DNA of 64,000 bases from Anaerolineales bacterium (GCA_020847435.1 JADLBX010000056.1:29854-93853), one strand, 5' to 3'. Positions 33,701 through 41,584 are shown, counted from the stretch's first letter. Numbers and translations are program-made. The notes: a model not told the origin generated them from the sequence alone.

Positions 33701-34984
33701 CCGTCCTCCAACCTGACGTTTGGACTTGGCATTCTGCCGCAAACGCTCCGTCAGGCGTTTCACTGGTTTGTGCCGTCGCGCATCGGCTCTGCGCGTGGAC
33801 GCGCGAGGGAGATCGCGCTGGAAAACGCGCGGCTCTATGAATTTCTCGGCAGGATGTATTTCTACTCCAACGAAACCGTGCCGATCATGTATTGCATCCT
33901 CAACTTTTTGAATTATGCCGAAAAGGCAGGCGCCTCGCCTGAACTTGCCGACGCCTATGCCGGGATGGCTGTGCTGGCGGGCTTTGCCCAATTGCATCCC
34001 CTCGCCGAATCCTACGTGGACCGCGCAATGAAAGTCGCCAAGACCGTGAACCAACCGTCCAACTTGAGCGCCGTCAACGTGGTGACCAGCCTTTATCACA
34101 TCGGCGTCGGAAAATGGGATGAAGTGCGGCGCAAGACCGAAACTGCCAAAGCCATCTGCGAAGAATTGGGCGACTCGCGTCAATGGGGCGATTCTGTCGT
34201 CTTGCTCGCGGAAGGCGCGTTCATCTCCGGCGATATTCCCTACGCGCGCCAGATTCAGGAACTCCTGCTGAACGATGCGCGTCGCAGGAAGAGTCCGTTG
34301 CACATCGGCTGGGGGTTGTCCGGGCTGGCGTGGAATTACCTCCGCATGGGAAATGAAGCGGTCACCATCCCAATGCTCGAAGAGGCGTTGCAAATCCTCG
34401 ACGAGATTCCCAACCGCACCTCGTCCATCAACACCAACGCGCAATTGGGGCTGGCGTATCTGCGTTTGGGCGAAAATGAAAAAGCCATTTACTACGCCGA
34501 CCAGGTTTTGCGCCTGGCGGAGGGCAGGTCGCCGACCGTGTACGCGCTGGTGATGGGCTTCGCCGCGGTGGCGGAAATTTATTTCACCTTGTGGGACGTT
34601 TCGCTGCGCGCGCCGGGCAGGCTGGATTCAAAGCGGTTGGGCGCATCCGCCGGGCAGGCGCTCGAACTGTTGAACGCCTTCCGCAAAGTCTTCCCGATCG
34701 GTCAGCCGTATCATGCGTATTTTCAAGGCTGGCGCGAATCCTTGACCGGTCAACTTCAGGGAGCGCTCAGAACGTGGCAAAAAGGATTGGAAGCCGCGCA
34801 GAAATTCAACCTGCCCTACGAGGAGGGCTTGATCCGCCTCAAACTGGCGCACTGGCGCGCTGACCCAGCTGAAAAAGGCGGGCAGCTTGCGCGCGCGCTC
34901 CAGATCTTCGAGAAGATGGGCGCGGCGCGCGAACTGGAATCTGCGGTTCGGATGAACGAAGCGAGGGGTTCGACCAATCCATGA
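30728..34984 (+). CDS. Soluble-adenylyl-cyclase-like protein: two cyclase domains, AAA ATPase, TPR
   Basis: The 1418-residue protein has the layout of mammalian soluble adenylyl cyclase. Cyclase domain 1 (about 38-190) carries metal-binding FADISGF (D45) and GGDVVKFAGDAV (K91, D95) but lacks the N-x3-R motif. Cyclase domain 2 (about 275-440) has lost the metal aspartates (ILFINLPDL) but retains TTIGDAVNLSARL (N393, R397). The two should form one catalytic site. An ATPase follows with Walker A GEVGIGKS (496-503), and the rest (from about 800) is TPR-like helices. It makes cAMP from ATP in response to unknown signals. ATG 30728 follows GGAGATTGA. A methyltransferase gene overlaps its stop. Confidence 0.9.
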   Translation: MPNPALAEVLASYVPKLIQKRIVADPVPIEAPLTEEFQAAVLFADISGFTLLTERLAERGPSGVEALARILNEYFGQLIDIIHEYGGDVVKFAGDAVIAVWTIASDDGEAVSPTRADQWQWTMRAAECALRVREKLTNYRAEDQNLYLKLAVSMGNIASAHVGGEFNRWEFLLTGNPLVEVGIANNLAKAGEILVTPSAWKLIRSDSLAEPLEFELRETIAQGGRLNGLNKPSSIFKTPEKPAISAGVENSLRPYIPGAIINRLAAGQSSWIAELRRVTILFINLPDLDQNTKLELSQRLAKLLQRSVYRYEGSINKINVDDKGITLVAALGLPPFSHEDDPARGVLAALMIRRELNALAVRSYIGIATGRIFCGSVGNETRREYTTIGDAVNLSARLMAAAGLQDEMIGKYGVPILCDRATFESAKETVEFEAAPPQQLKGRNEPVEAFHPLEAKKSVIRPKTELIGRQEEKIMLGNALQELSRGALHQTIVFQGEVGIGKSRLFEDLIRQAETLRVTMFRGEGDTIEKNTPYHAWRAMFHNILGLDALLTKPEFNEDDQRALQAQIETRLNAVEPELARYAPLLEIFLPIRIPNNELTAAMTGEIRAANTRETLTRLLAHAAQGAPVLIVMEDLHWFDSASWALLVDVQQKIKPLLLALNTRPLPEPAPQAFRQLLEMPDTFLVRLEAMSLDEVEAIVCQRLGVKSIPAAIGSLIREKSEGHPFFAEELAYALREAGLLIVDGQEARINARFSNYETLALPDTLQAAITNRIDSLAPSQQLALKVASVIGRIFTFRVLQAVYPIDSDKPALRGYMETLTRLSLTLVESETPDLSYIFKHAVTQEVAYNLMLFSQRRQLHQSVAEWIEQNNEGNLDAYLPLLAYHWSQAAEMPDASRSQLIIAKAVEYLEKAGEQALQNYANREAIQFLTQALVWESKLPKTANRQAQRDRRLKRSRWHSKIGIAYYGLGLLPDCTRHMREALAALGHRLPSSNLTFGLGILPQTLRQAFHWFVPSRIGSARGRAREIALENARLYEFLGRMYFYSNETVPIMYCILNFLNYAEKAGASPELADAYAGMAVLAGFAQLHPLAESYVDRAMKVAKTVNQPSNLSAVNVVTSLYHIGVGKWDEVRRKTETAKAICEELGDSRQWGDSVVLLAEGAFISGDIPYARQIQELLLNDARRRKSPLHIGWGLSGLAWNYLRMGNEAVTIPMLEEALQILDEIPNRTSSINTNAQLGLAYLRLGENEKAIYYADQVLRLAEGRSPTVYALVMGFAAVAEIYFTLWDVSLRAPGRLDSKRLGASAGQALELLNAFRKVFPIGQPYHAYFQGWRESLTGQLQGALRTWQKGLEAAQKFNLPYEEGLIRLKLAHWRADPAEKGGQLARALQIFEKMGAARELESAVRMNEARGSTNP

Positions 34985-35622
34985 CCGCGTTGCGCGCCGA
35001 GGGCGCCTACCGGCGATATGTCCTCCATTACTACAACCGTTTTGCTCATTGGTACGATCTGGGCGAGTTCATGCGCCGTCGCACCCGCCGCCGCGCCTTT
35101 GAGTTAAGCGGCTGGCGTCCCGGCGAACGCGTGTTGGATCTGTGCACCGGCACCGGCGGGCTGGCTCTCGCCTTCGCCGCGCGCGGAGCCAGCGTCGTCG
35201 GCGTGGATATTGCGCGCGGCATGTTGAAGCGCGCGGTCGCAAAAGGCAGCGGGGCAAGCGCGGCATGGCTCGAGATGGACGCGACGCGGCTGGGTTTCCC
35301 CGATGCGGCGTTCGACGTTTCGCTCTTATCGCTGGCGCTGCATCACATGCCCGAAGCCGTGCAAGTGAAGGTGTTAAGCGAACTGCGCCGCGTCACGCGT
35401 CGCCGCGTCGTCCTCATCGAGCCGGAGGTGCCGGTCAAGCCGGGTTGGTTCCGCGCCTGGGCGTCCGTCGCCTCTGCCATAGACGAATCCGAGTACATGC
35501 ACGAATGGGTGCGGCAGGACCTGGTCGGCACGTGCGAAAAGGCGGGCTTGCGCGTGGACGCGGTGGAAACCTCGCGGTTTTGGATTCACCGTTTTCTGCT
35601 GTGCGGGACGGTTAGGGCGTAG
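34981..35622 (+). CDS. Class I SAM-dependent methyltransferase
   Basis: The 213-residue protein has the Rossmann methyltransferase core: motif I RVLDLCTGTGGLALAFAARG (about residues 48-67), post-I VVGVDIARGML and motif IV LLSLALHHMPEAV. The N-terminus YRRYVLHYYNRFAHWYDLGE and the ubiE-like motifs suggest the quinone/lipid methyltransferase group, but it is not a clear UbiE. Its ATG overlaps the cyclase stop (ATGA), so translation is coupled. Its substrate and link to cAMP are unknown. Confidence 0.88.
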   Translation: MTALRAEGAYRRYVLHYYNRFAHWYDLGEFMRRRTRRRAFELSGWRPGERVLDLCTGTGGLALAFAARGASVVGVDIARGMLKRAVAKGSGASAAWLEMDATRLGFPDAAFDVSLLSLALHHMPEAVQVKVLSELRRVTRRRVVLIEPEVPVKPGWFRAWASVASAIDESEYMHEWVRQDLVGTCEKAGLRVDAVETSRFWIHRFLLCGTVRA

Positions 35623-35641
35623 GGCAAATTGCCAATTTGCC
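35623..35641. repeat. GGCAAATTGCCAATTTGCC palindrome
   Basis: GGCAAATTG and CAATTTGCC form a perfect palindrome around one C, just after the methyltransferase stop. A relative occurs at 62153-62173 inside the 62-kb RNA. Confidence 0.6.
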
Positions 35642-35659
35642 AATGAACGCGCGTAAATT

Positions 35660-36688
35660 TCACGGCACGATCACTGCGCGCACGTCGTCGGTGAATTTTT
35701 CCAAGTCGTCGAGCCGTTGGTTAATCTTGTCCGCATCCAATGGAATAATCTGCGACACGACGCGCGAAGTATCCAAGACGCCGCGCCGCGCCCATTCCAC
35801 CAGCAAAGGCAGTTCGCTCAACAAATGATCGTTCGCGCCGATGATCTCCGCCTCTTTGCCGAGAATTTGCGCGTACGTGTTGATCGAAATGGGTTGCTGA
35901 TTCAAACCCACCATCACCGCGCGACCGAGGTTGCCGAGGCTGTCAATCGCCTGCTCCATTGTTTTCCGCAAGCCGATCATCTCGACCGCGACATTCACGC
36001 CGCGTCCCTTTGTCAACTTGCGGATTTCCTCCACCGCGTCCACGCGGCTCGCGTCGATCGGGATGGCGTTGTATTCGGAGGCGAGTTCGAGCTTGTCGCG
36101 CTTGATGTCCACCGCGTAGACTTCCACCGCTCCCATCGCCCGCGCCAACTGAATGGCGGAAAGACCGAGTCCGCCCACGCCGAAGATTGCCGCAGTTTCC
36201 CCGGCGTGAAGCCTGCTTTTGCGTAACGCGTGCAGAGCCGTCGCTGAGGCGCACATCAACGTCGCGCCTTGTTCAAAAGGAATCTCTTCGGGGAGGGGAA
36301 TCGCGTTCCGCGCCGGTATGGCGATAAACTCCGCATAGCCGCCGTCCATGTGATGACCGAGCATCTTGGCGGCGCTGCAAAATTGCTCGTTGCCCGTACT
36401 GCAATAATAGCAATCGCCACAGGTGAGGTTGTAATGCAAACAGACGCGGTCGCCGCTTTTGACGTTCGTCACGTGTGCGCCCAACTTCTCCACCGTGCCG
36501 GCAACTTCATGTCCGAGCGTGATCGGCATGAAGCCCATCGCCGAGCGCCCCGCGCGGTAGTGCGCGTCCGAGTGACAAATGCCCGCCGCGCGCACGCGTA
36601 CGAGGATGTCCTTATCGCCGATGGCGGGAATCGGAATCTCCTGCAATTCCAGCGGCTTTCCAAACTCGATCAATCGAACGGCTTTCAT
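35660..36688 (-). CDS. Zinc-dependent alcohol dehydrogenase
   Basis: The 342-residue enzyme is of the medium-chain dehydrogenase/reductase family. Catalytic zinc ligands are in AAGICHSDAHYRAG and GHEVAGTVEKLG, the structural zinc site is CGDCYYCSTGNEQFC, and the NAD-binding loop is GVGGLGLSAIQLARAMGAVE. It probably oxidises primary alcohols or reduces aldehydes; the exact substrate cannot be told. Its start overlaps the PAP2 stop by four bases (ATGA), so it is translated with that gene. Confidence 0.93.
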   Translation of the reverse strand: MKAVRLIEFGKPLELQEIPIPAIGDKDILVRVRAAGICHSDAHYRAGRSAMGFMPITLGHEVAGTVEKLGAHVTNVKSGDRVCLHYNLTCGDCYYCSTGNEQFCSAAKMLGHHMDGGYAEFIAIPARNAIPLPEEIPFEQGATLMCASATALHALRKSRLHAGETAAIFGVGGLGLSAIQLARAMGAVEVYAVDIKRDKLELASEYNAIPIDASRVDAVEEIRKLTKGRGVNVAVEMIGLRKTMEQAIDSLGNLGRAVMVGLNQQPISINTYAQILGKEAEIIGANDHLLSELPLLVEWARRGVLDTSRVVSQIIPLDADKINQRLDDLEKFTDDVRAVIVP

Positions 36689-37320
36689 TCAACCGCCTTT
36701 TGTCGCGTAATTTTTGTTTGCCACCGTTCAACCCACCAGATGCCGAAGCGATACCCCACCCACGCGTAGATCGTGCCGCCGACCGCGTCGAGGATGTAAT
36801 GCTGATGCGTGAACAACGTGGACAGCGCGATCATCACGTAGATAAAGAGCCACAGCCAGCGAAACTTTGGATACCAACGGTTGTAAAAGAGGGCGAAGAT
36901 GGTGGTCACGTAGACGTGCGCGCTGGGGAATGCCGCGTAATCCCCGTCAATGGATTGCAGGAAGAGCAGGGTCTTCGAGAAAAAGTCGGCGCCGGGCAAT
37001 GGCGGGTCAATGATGTAGGTCGGGAAAAAATAAAAGGTCAACACGCCAAGGATGCAGGTTAAGGTAAAGCCTGCGGCAAACGCCTTGAACAGGCGCGCGT
37101 CGCTTTTCAACAACAGCCACGTGCCGCCGGCGTAGATGATCGGGTACCAAAGCGCGTAGGGGATGACCCAGATCACCTCCAGCGGGAAGACATCTATCGG
37201 CAGTTTGGGGATGATGCCGCCGGTCAGTACGCGCGTGGCGATCGAGTAATTGAATTGGATCAGTAATGCCAGAGAGACGATGAGTAATCGCTTTTTCAAT
37301 GATGGTTGCATTTGCAACAC
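36685..37320 (-). CDS. PAP2-family phosphatase
   Basis: The 211-residue membrane protein has about five transmembrane segments and the PAP2 motifs FPSAHVYVTTIFALFYNRWY and STLFTHQHYILDAVGGTIYA. The first motif KX6RP is not obvious, so it is nearer to the inositol-phosphotransferase-like (Aur1) branch. It should act on lipid phosphates at the membrane. It overlaps the alcohol dehydrogenase gene by four bases. Frame starts MLQMQPSLKKRLLIVSL; an alternative start is the second methionine. Confidence 0.87.
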   Translation of the reverse strand: MLQMQPSLKKRLLIVSLALLIQFNYSIATRVLTGGIIPKLPIDVFPLEVIWVIPYALWYPIIYAGGTWLLLKSDARLFKAFAAGFTLTCILGVLTFYFFPTYIIDPPLPGADFFSKTLLFLQSIDGDYAAFPSAHVYVTTIFALFYNRWYPKFRWLWLFIYVMIALSTLFTHQHYILDAVGGTIYAWVGYRFGIWWVERWQTKITRQKAVE

Positions 37321-37327
37321 TCCGTTG

Positions 37328-37504
37328 GAGAGCGTTTCTTAAGCCCAGGCTGTCACTGTTTTGTACACGGATACTTCGACAGGCTCAGCACAAGTTTCAC
37401 GGAACACACGGAAAAGAACAGATTTTAAAATGTTTTTTTCCGTGAAAATCAGTGTAATCCATGTTGTCCGTGTCTAAAAAAGGAAGTTAAGAAACAGTCT
37501 CTTA
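37328..37504. mobile_element. MITE-like repeat, copy 2
   Basis: GGAGAGCGTTTCTTAAG is the left end and TTAAGAAACAGTCTCTTA the right end. The interior matches copies 1 and 3 and contains the same CTTCGACAGGCTCAGCACAA as copy 1. It sits upstream of the PAP2 gene. Confidence 0.8.
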
Positions 37505-37530
37505 TTCCGAGTAACATAAATTGGTTTACA

Positions 37531-37585
37531 GTAGTAACGACTTCAGTCGTTGTTTACAGGCAAAAAGCGACTGAAGTCGCCACTA
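37531..37585. repeat. GTAGT-CGACTTCAGTCG inverted repeat
   Basis: GTAGTAACGACTTCAGTCG on the left and CGACTGAAGTCGCCACTAC on the right form a TIR pair around TTGTTTACAGGCAAAAAG. Each arm also contains its own small palindrome (CGACTTCAGTCG). It lies between the MITE and the homocysteine methyltransferase. Confidence 0.7.
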
Positions 37586-37604
37586 CGATGTTCGGCGATT
37601 AAGG

Positions 37605-38564
37605 TTACTCTGAATAGTTTGAGGCTAATACGTCCCTTGCCCAAGATGCGATCACGCGGATATCTTCCGGCGAGGTGCGGCAACATCCGCCGATTAACCG
37701 CGCGCCAGCTTGATACCATTTCTTTGCCTCTTTGCCAAAGGATGCGGTCGCGGGCTTGCCGTCCCAATCGTTTTTCTCGGCGTCGTAGCGCTCGCCGAGG
37801 TTGGGATACGTCAGAAGCGGTGTGTCCGTTTCCTGTTTCCCGATCTGCATCAACGCGGAAATGTATTGCGGCGACGTGCAGTTGATTCCGATGGCGGCGG
37901 CTTGCGGATGATCCTTCAACAAGCGGACGCAATCGGCAAAGGGCTGTCCCTCGGAAATATGTTTTTCATCCCGCGCCGAAAAACTGAACCACGCGCTGAT
38001 GTTCGGAAACTCTTTCAATAGTTTGGAAAGCGCTTGCGCCTCGACCAACGCAGGGATTGTCTCACACGCCAAGAGGTCTGGCTTTGCCTCTACTAGCGCG
38101 CTCATGCGCGGACGGTGAAAGTCCATCAACTCTTTTTCATTTAGCCCGTAATTGCCGCGATACTCCGAGCCGTCCGCGAGGAACGCGCCGTAGGGTCCGA
38201 TGGAGGCGGCGATGAACGGTTTGACGCGTCCGCGCCGATTCGCTTCGTCCGCCCAGAACTTATCCCGCGCTTCGGTTGCCAGCGCAACGGATTTTTGAAT
38301 CAAAGCAGTCGCCTCTTTTTCGTTCAATCCGCGCTTTTTGAAACCCTCGATGGTGGCTTGGTAACTGGCGGTGATGGCGCAGTCCGCGCCTGCTTTGAAG
38401 TAATCGTAGTGGAGTTGTCGAATCGCTTCGGGTTGTTCGAGCAAAATTTTCGCCGACCACAGATCGTCTTTGAGGTCATAGCCGCGGCGTTCGAGTTCGG
38501 TGGCAAGCGCGCCGTCAATGACAAGCGCGCGTTGATGTTTCAAAACTGCGTCAATTGGCTTCAT
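37605..38564 (-). CDS. mmuM: Homocysteine S-methyltransferase
   Basis: The 319-residue zinc enzyme moves a methyl group from S-methylmethionine or SAM to homocysteine. Three ligand cysteines are visible in IGINCTSPQY and LIGGCCRTSP. KPIDAVLKHQRALVIDGALA is the conserved N-terminus, and FVSASYQ-like elements occur as CAITASYQATIEGFKKRGL. It closes the methionine cycle with the metA-metY genes elsewhere in the window, though it is about 12 kb away and separately transcribed. No riboswitch is visible before it. Confidence 0.92.
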   Translation of the reverse strand: MKPIDAVLKHQRALVIDGALATELERRGYDLKDDLWSAKILLEQPEAIRQLHYDYFKAGADCAITASYQATIEGFKKRGLNEKEATALIQKSVALATEARDKFWADEANRRGRVKPFIAASIGPYGAFLADGSEYRGNYGLNEKELMDFHRPRMSALVEAKPDLLACETIPALVEAQALSKLLKEFPNISAWFSFSARDEKHISEGQPFADCVRLLKDHPQAAAIGINCTSPQYISALMQIGKQETDTPLLTYPNLGERYDAEKNDWDGKPATASFGKEAKKWYQAGARLIGGCCRTSPEDIRVIASWARDVLASNYSE

Positions 38565-38589
38565 GTTTGGAGGATACCATGAAATAAAA

Positions 38590-38682
38590 TCAGTACTTCA
38601 CGAAAGTTCAGGCGACAGTTGTACTGTCGCCTGTCTTGACACAGTGCAACTGTGTCAAGAACCTGTTTTCGTGATCTACTGA
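38590..38682. repeat. 93-bp cloverleaf repeat, copy 1
   Basis: An outer helix (TCAGTACTTCACGAAA with TTTTCGTGATCTACTGA) encloses two perfect hairpins, AGGCGACAG...CTGTCGCCT and CTTGACACAG...CTGTGTCAAG. The second copy is at 58152. Their differences fall in one hairpin and include a compensatory pair. Flanks AAATAA on both sides could be a target duplication. Confidence 0.85.
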
Positions 38683-38685
38683 AAA

Positions 38686-38720
38686 TAAGACTTCCGAAGC
38701 CTGATTGGCTTCGGAAGTCT
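38686..38720 (-). terminator. Terminator of the 38731 membrane gene
   Basis: AAGACTTCCGAAGCC pairs with its complement AGGCTTCGGAAGTCTT on the minus strand and is followed by ATTTTC. The T-run is short. Confidence 0.65.
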
Positions 38721-38730
38721 TCGGTCTGGT

Positions 38731-39228
38731 TTATTGCTTTGGCGTTTTACGCGATGTCCGCTTGGGTTTGGCAGGCGACTCGGCTGACAGGGCTTCCTCT
38801 GAAGAGGGCGGCAAAGCTTCCGCCGCCGGGGCAACTTGAGGTTCCGGTAAGGAAGCGGGCGCGGGCGGGGCGACGGTCACCGGTTCGGGAATCCCATTCA
38901 AACGGGCGAAGTAGCCCTTGACGAGATTGTCGTTGTAAAAGACCAGCGAGAGGATACCGACCGCCATCGCGAAGAAGTTGCCGAACAAGATACACGCGAT
39001 CTCGAAGACCGCGAGGTTGGTCGAGGGTTTGACCGGTTGGGAGCCGAATAATTTCGCCGCGTAGACGAGCTCGAAGGCGCCCAACACGATCGGCAGGACG
39101 GAAAACGGCGCGCAGATAAAGCCAATGAAGGTGCCAAGCGCGGTAATGCCGAAGATGATGTTGACGATGCCGCTCGCAAGCGTCGTCCATGCGATGATGT
39201 GGACGAGGGTGGGTTTGGTTGTGTTCAT
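38731..39228 (-). CDS. Small multi-pass membrane protein with Pro/Ala-rich tail
   Basis: The 165-residue protein has three or four hydrophobic segments in residues 8-105 (IIAWTTLASGIVNIIFGITA, FSVLPIVLGAFELVYAAKLF, IACILFGNFFAMAVGILSLV). Its tail of about 45 residues is rich in Pro, Ala and Glu and ends PAKPKRTSRKTPKQ, likely cytoplasmic. I recognise no family. It is first of a run of three minus-strand membrane proteins with individual terminators, so each is probably its own transcript. Confidence 0.6.
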   Translation of the reverse strand: MNTTKPTLVHIIAWTTLASGIVNIIFGITALGTFIGFICAPFSVLPIVLGAFELVYAAKLFGSQPVKPSTNLAVFEIACILFGNFFAMAVGILSLVFYNDNLVKGYFARLNGIPEPVTVAPPAPASLPEPQVAPAAEALPPSSEEALSAESPAKPKRTSRKTPKQ

Positions 39229-39287
39229 TACGTTCTCCTGTTTTGATTTCTACCCATCATACGCCGCTGGAGCAGATTGGTTGCAAA

Positions 39288-39318
39288 CAAAAAAGCCCGC
39301 GCTGTATGGCGCAGGCTT
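39288..39318 (-). terminator. Terminator of the DUF4013 gene
   Basis: GCCTGCGCC pairs with GCGCGGGC on the minus strand with loop ATACA, followed by TTTTTTGTTT. Confidence 0.85.
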
Positions 39319-39343
39319 TGGGGTTGTCTCTCTTTTGGATTTT

Positions 39344-40084
39344 TTATGCAGGCGTGATGGACTCGCTTTGCCCGGCGGCGTACCCGAATTGCCCGAATAA
39401 ATGGGCGTAGACGGCAGTGGCATACATCACAACGCCGAATGTGACCACGACCGCCGCGATCTGCCCGAGGCAGGGAATGAGGTTCAGCGCGGTCTGCGCG
39501 ATGCCCACGATGAAACTGACCGCGAAACTCAAGCCAAGGTTGACCGCCCAGGCAGTGATGAAAGCCGAGGAGTTCTGGCTGATCAAGCCGAAGATTTCGC
39601 GGAATTTGAAGCACGAGGCGAGCGTCCCTTCGCGGGCGAAGACGACCAGGATGGCGGGGTAAACGACCGAGAGCGCCAGCGCGTAGAGGATGAATACGCA
39701 CAACAGGCAAAAGAACAGCGCGCTTCCCAGCCCGGCAATGGCGCTGGCGATATCTTGCAGGTCGCTGTTGCCGGCGAGAATGGCAGGGATGATCATAAAA
39801 CTGAGCGGCAAACAAAAGACGATGATGATCGGCAGGGCATACACCAGCCCGCCGACCGTCAGTAATAACCCGTCCATGAATTTTTTGCCGAGGTCGTCCC
39901 AGGTGGGCAGGGGCTCGGGCGAGCCGTTCATCACGTTGCGGATGATGCCGACCATGTACCCGGTCCATGAGAGGTTCAAGATGGGAATGAACGAGATCAA
40001 CGCTCCCAGCCCTAATTTACCGACCCACTTCGGGTCGTCGAACACGAACGAAAAGGATTTGCCGATGTTCATTGCTTCCTCCAA
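39344..40084 (-). CDS. DUF4013 membrane protein
   Basis: This 246-residue integral membrane protein contains about six hydrophobic stretches. The N-terminal GKSFSFVFDDPKWVGKLGLG and LISFIPILNLSWTGYMVGII, then NVMNGSPEPLPTWDDLGKKF, are typical of DUF4013. The function of the family is unknown. AAAGAAGCAATG-like context with GGAGGAAGCAAT precedes the start. It ends in a terminator, so it is a single transcript. Confidence 0.87.
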   Translation of the reverse strand: MEEAMNIGKSFSFVFDDPKWVGKLGLGALISFIPILNLSWTGYMVGIIRNVMNGSPEPLPTWDDLGKKFMDGLLLTVGGLVYALPIIIVFCLPLSFMIIPAILAGNSDLQDIASAIAGLGSALFFCLLCVFILYALALSVVYPAILVVFAREGTLASCFKFREIFGLISQNSSAFITAWAVNLGLSFAVSFIVGIAQTALNLIPCLGQIAAVVVTFGVVMYATAVYAHLFGQFGYAAGQSESITPA

Positions 40085-40087
40085 TGA

Positions 40088-40120
40088 AAAAGGCTCACTG
40101 CAAAAAACAGTGAGCCTCTC
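40088..40120 (-). terminator. Terminator of the 40136 gene
   Basis: AGGCTCACTG pairs with CAGTGAGCCT on the minus strand around TTTTTTG and is followed by TTTTC. Confidence 0.85.
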
Positions 40121-40135
40121 GTTCTTCGTTGAAAC

Positions 40136-40453
40136 TTATGCCCAGCCCTGTTTCTTGATGAAATCAGTAACGATCGGAATGTTGACCATTTGACCTTGAT
40201 ACGCCTGATACGCCCAATACAGGAACACCAGCCACAGGATCGGCACGCACAAACCGCCGAACCCAACAGTCACGGTCGTGATGATGGTTGCGACAATCCA
40301 GAAGGCGATGCTTGCCGCGATGGATTGCACAGCGTTGAACTTGACGAAAGGACGGGCTTTCTTATCCTCCATCAGCAAAACGATGATGCCGATCAGCGGC
40401 GCAAAGACATAACTCAATGCCGCCCAAAGTTTGTCGTCACTTGTTGTTTCCAT
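40136..40453 (-). CDS. DUF4870-like small membrane protein
   Basis: The 105-residue protein has three hydrophobic segments: WAALSYVFAPLIGIIVLLME, FNAVQSIAASIAFWIVATII and CVPILWLVFLYWAYQAYQ. The motif FVKFNAVQS fits the Tic20-like/DUF4870 family, whose members are small membrane proteins of unknown role. AGGAATGAACC precedes its ATG. It is last in a run of membrane genes and has its own terminator. Confidence 0.82.
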   Translation of the reverse strand: METTSDDKLWAALSYVFAPLIGIIVLLMEDKKARPFVKFNAVQSIAASIAFWIVATIITTVTVGFGGLCVPILWLVFLYWAYQAYQGQMVNIPIVTDFIKKQGWA

Positions 40454-40563
40454 GGTTCATTCCTCCGAAAGTTGTTGATTTTGAATTTTCATGATTGTAC
40501 AACCAAACAGGGCAAAGTGCAACCGGCTTTTCTAGGACAAACTTACTATGCTAGAATCCGCAC

Positions 40564-41535
40564 ATGCTTCGCATCGTGTTTATGGGCTCGCCGGAGTTTG
40601 CCTTGCCGAGTTTGCGCGCGCTCCATGCTCTTGGCGGATCTCAGACCCGCCAAGAGCATCTCGTGGGAGTCATTACCCAGCCGGACCGCGCCTCCGGGCG
40701 CGGGCGCGAGGTCAAGCCGCCGCCGGTCAAAACCCTCGCGTTCGAATTGGGTATCCCCGTGATGCAACCCGAAAAACTGCGCGCGCCCGAAGCGCTGGAT
40801 GGACTCCGCGCGTGGAAGCCCGACCTCATCGTCGTCGCGGCGTTCGGGCAGATTCTCAAACCAGACGTGTTGGACCTGCCGCGTTACGGATGTCTCAACG
40901 TCCACGCCTCGCTTCTGCCGCGTTGGCGCGGCGCGGCGCCGATCCAAGCCGCGATTCTGCATGGGGATGAAGAGACCGGCGTCACGATCATGAAAATGGA
41001 CGCGGGACTCGACACCGGCGCGATGCTGGCGAAACGTTCCCTGCGCATCCCTCCCGACGGGACGGCTGGCTCAGTCACCGACGCGTTATCGCACCTTGGG
41101 GCAGACCTGCTAATCGAGATTCTTCCGCGCTGGCTCGCCGGTGAAATTACGCCGGAGCCGCAAGACGAGTCGCTTTCAACCTACGCGCCGATGCTAAAAA
41201 AGGAAGAAGGTCGCCTCGACTTCACGCGTGACGCAACCGAACTGGAACGACAAGTGCGCGCGTTCAATCCGTGGCCCGGCGCGTTCATGGACTTTGAGGG
41301 CGCGGCTCTAAAAATTCACCGCGCGCACGTTGCCCCTCTCCCGCCGGGAGATCGCGAAGCACCCCGAAGGGGCGGGACAGGGGAGAGGGCGCCGGGGACG
41401 GGGCAAAGGCTGACGCTGGCGAACCAGCCTGCCGTCCGCGCGAGAAGCGGGGTTCTCGTCCTCGATGAAGTGCAACCCGCCGGGAAAAAATCCATGAGCG
41501 GAAAATCTTTTCTCGCTGGCGCGCGGAATTGGTAG
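40564..41535 (+). CDS. fmt: Methionyl-tRNA formyltransferase with repeat-derived insertion
   Basis: The 323-residue enzyme formylates initiator Met-tRNA. The catalytic-domain motif CLNVHASLLPRWRGAAPIQ and the formyl-tetrahydrofolate loop HGDEETGVTIMKMDAGLDTG are present. The C-terminal tRNA-binding domain is interrupted after RAHVAPLPPGDREAP by about 35 unconserved residues (GTGERAPGTGQRLTL). Their DNA is a CCCCTCTCCC...GGGAGAGGG repeat of the kind found at 28460 and 62069. The protein then resumes with SGVLVLDEVQPAGKKSMSG. The start is ATG 40564, with a poor ribosome site. Confidence 0.9.
   Translation: MLRIVFMGSPEFALPSLRALHALGGSQTRQEHLVGVITQPDRASGRGREVKPPPVKTLAFELGIPVMQPEKLRAPEALDGLRAWKPDLIVVAAFGQILKPDVLDLPRYGCLNVHASLLPRWRGAAPIQAAILHGDEETGVTIMKMDAGLDTGAMLAKRSLRIPPDGTAGSVTDALSHLGADLLIEILPRWLAGEITPEPQDESLSTYAPMLKKEEGRLDFTRDATELERQVRAFNPWPGAFMDFEGAALKIHRAHVAPLPPGDREAPRRGGTGERAPGTGQRLTLANQPAVRARSGVLVLDEVQPAGKKSMSGKSFLAGARNW
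41336..41400. repeat. CCCTCTCCC-type repeat inside fmt
   Basis: CCCCTCTCCCGCCGGGAG is followed by GCACCCCGAAGGGGCGGGAC and AGGGGAGAGGGCGCCGGGGA, in frame with fmt. The repeat adds about 30 residues to the protein. Confidence 0.6.
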
Positions 41536-41554
41536 AATAGACCCACGACATAAT

Positions 41555-41584
41555 CCTCACAGGTTTTTAAAACCTGTGAGGTTT
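41555..41584 (+). terminator. Hairpin after fmt
   Basis: CCTCACAGGTTTT pairs with AAAACCTGTGAGG, followed by TTTGC. It lies between fmt and glpD. Confidence 0.7.

Noticed and set aside
33290..34444. Minus-strand frame of 384 codons over the cyclase gene
   Set aside because: It is antisense to the TPR part of a conserved protein and has no recognisable sequence.
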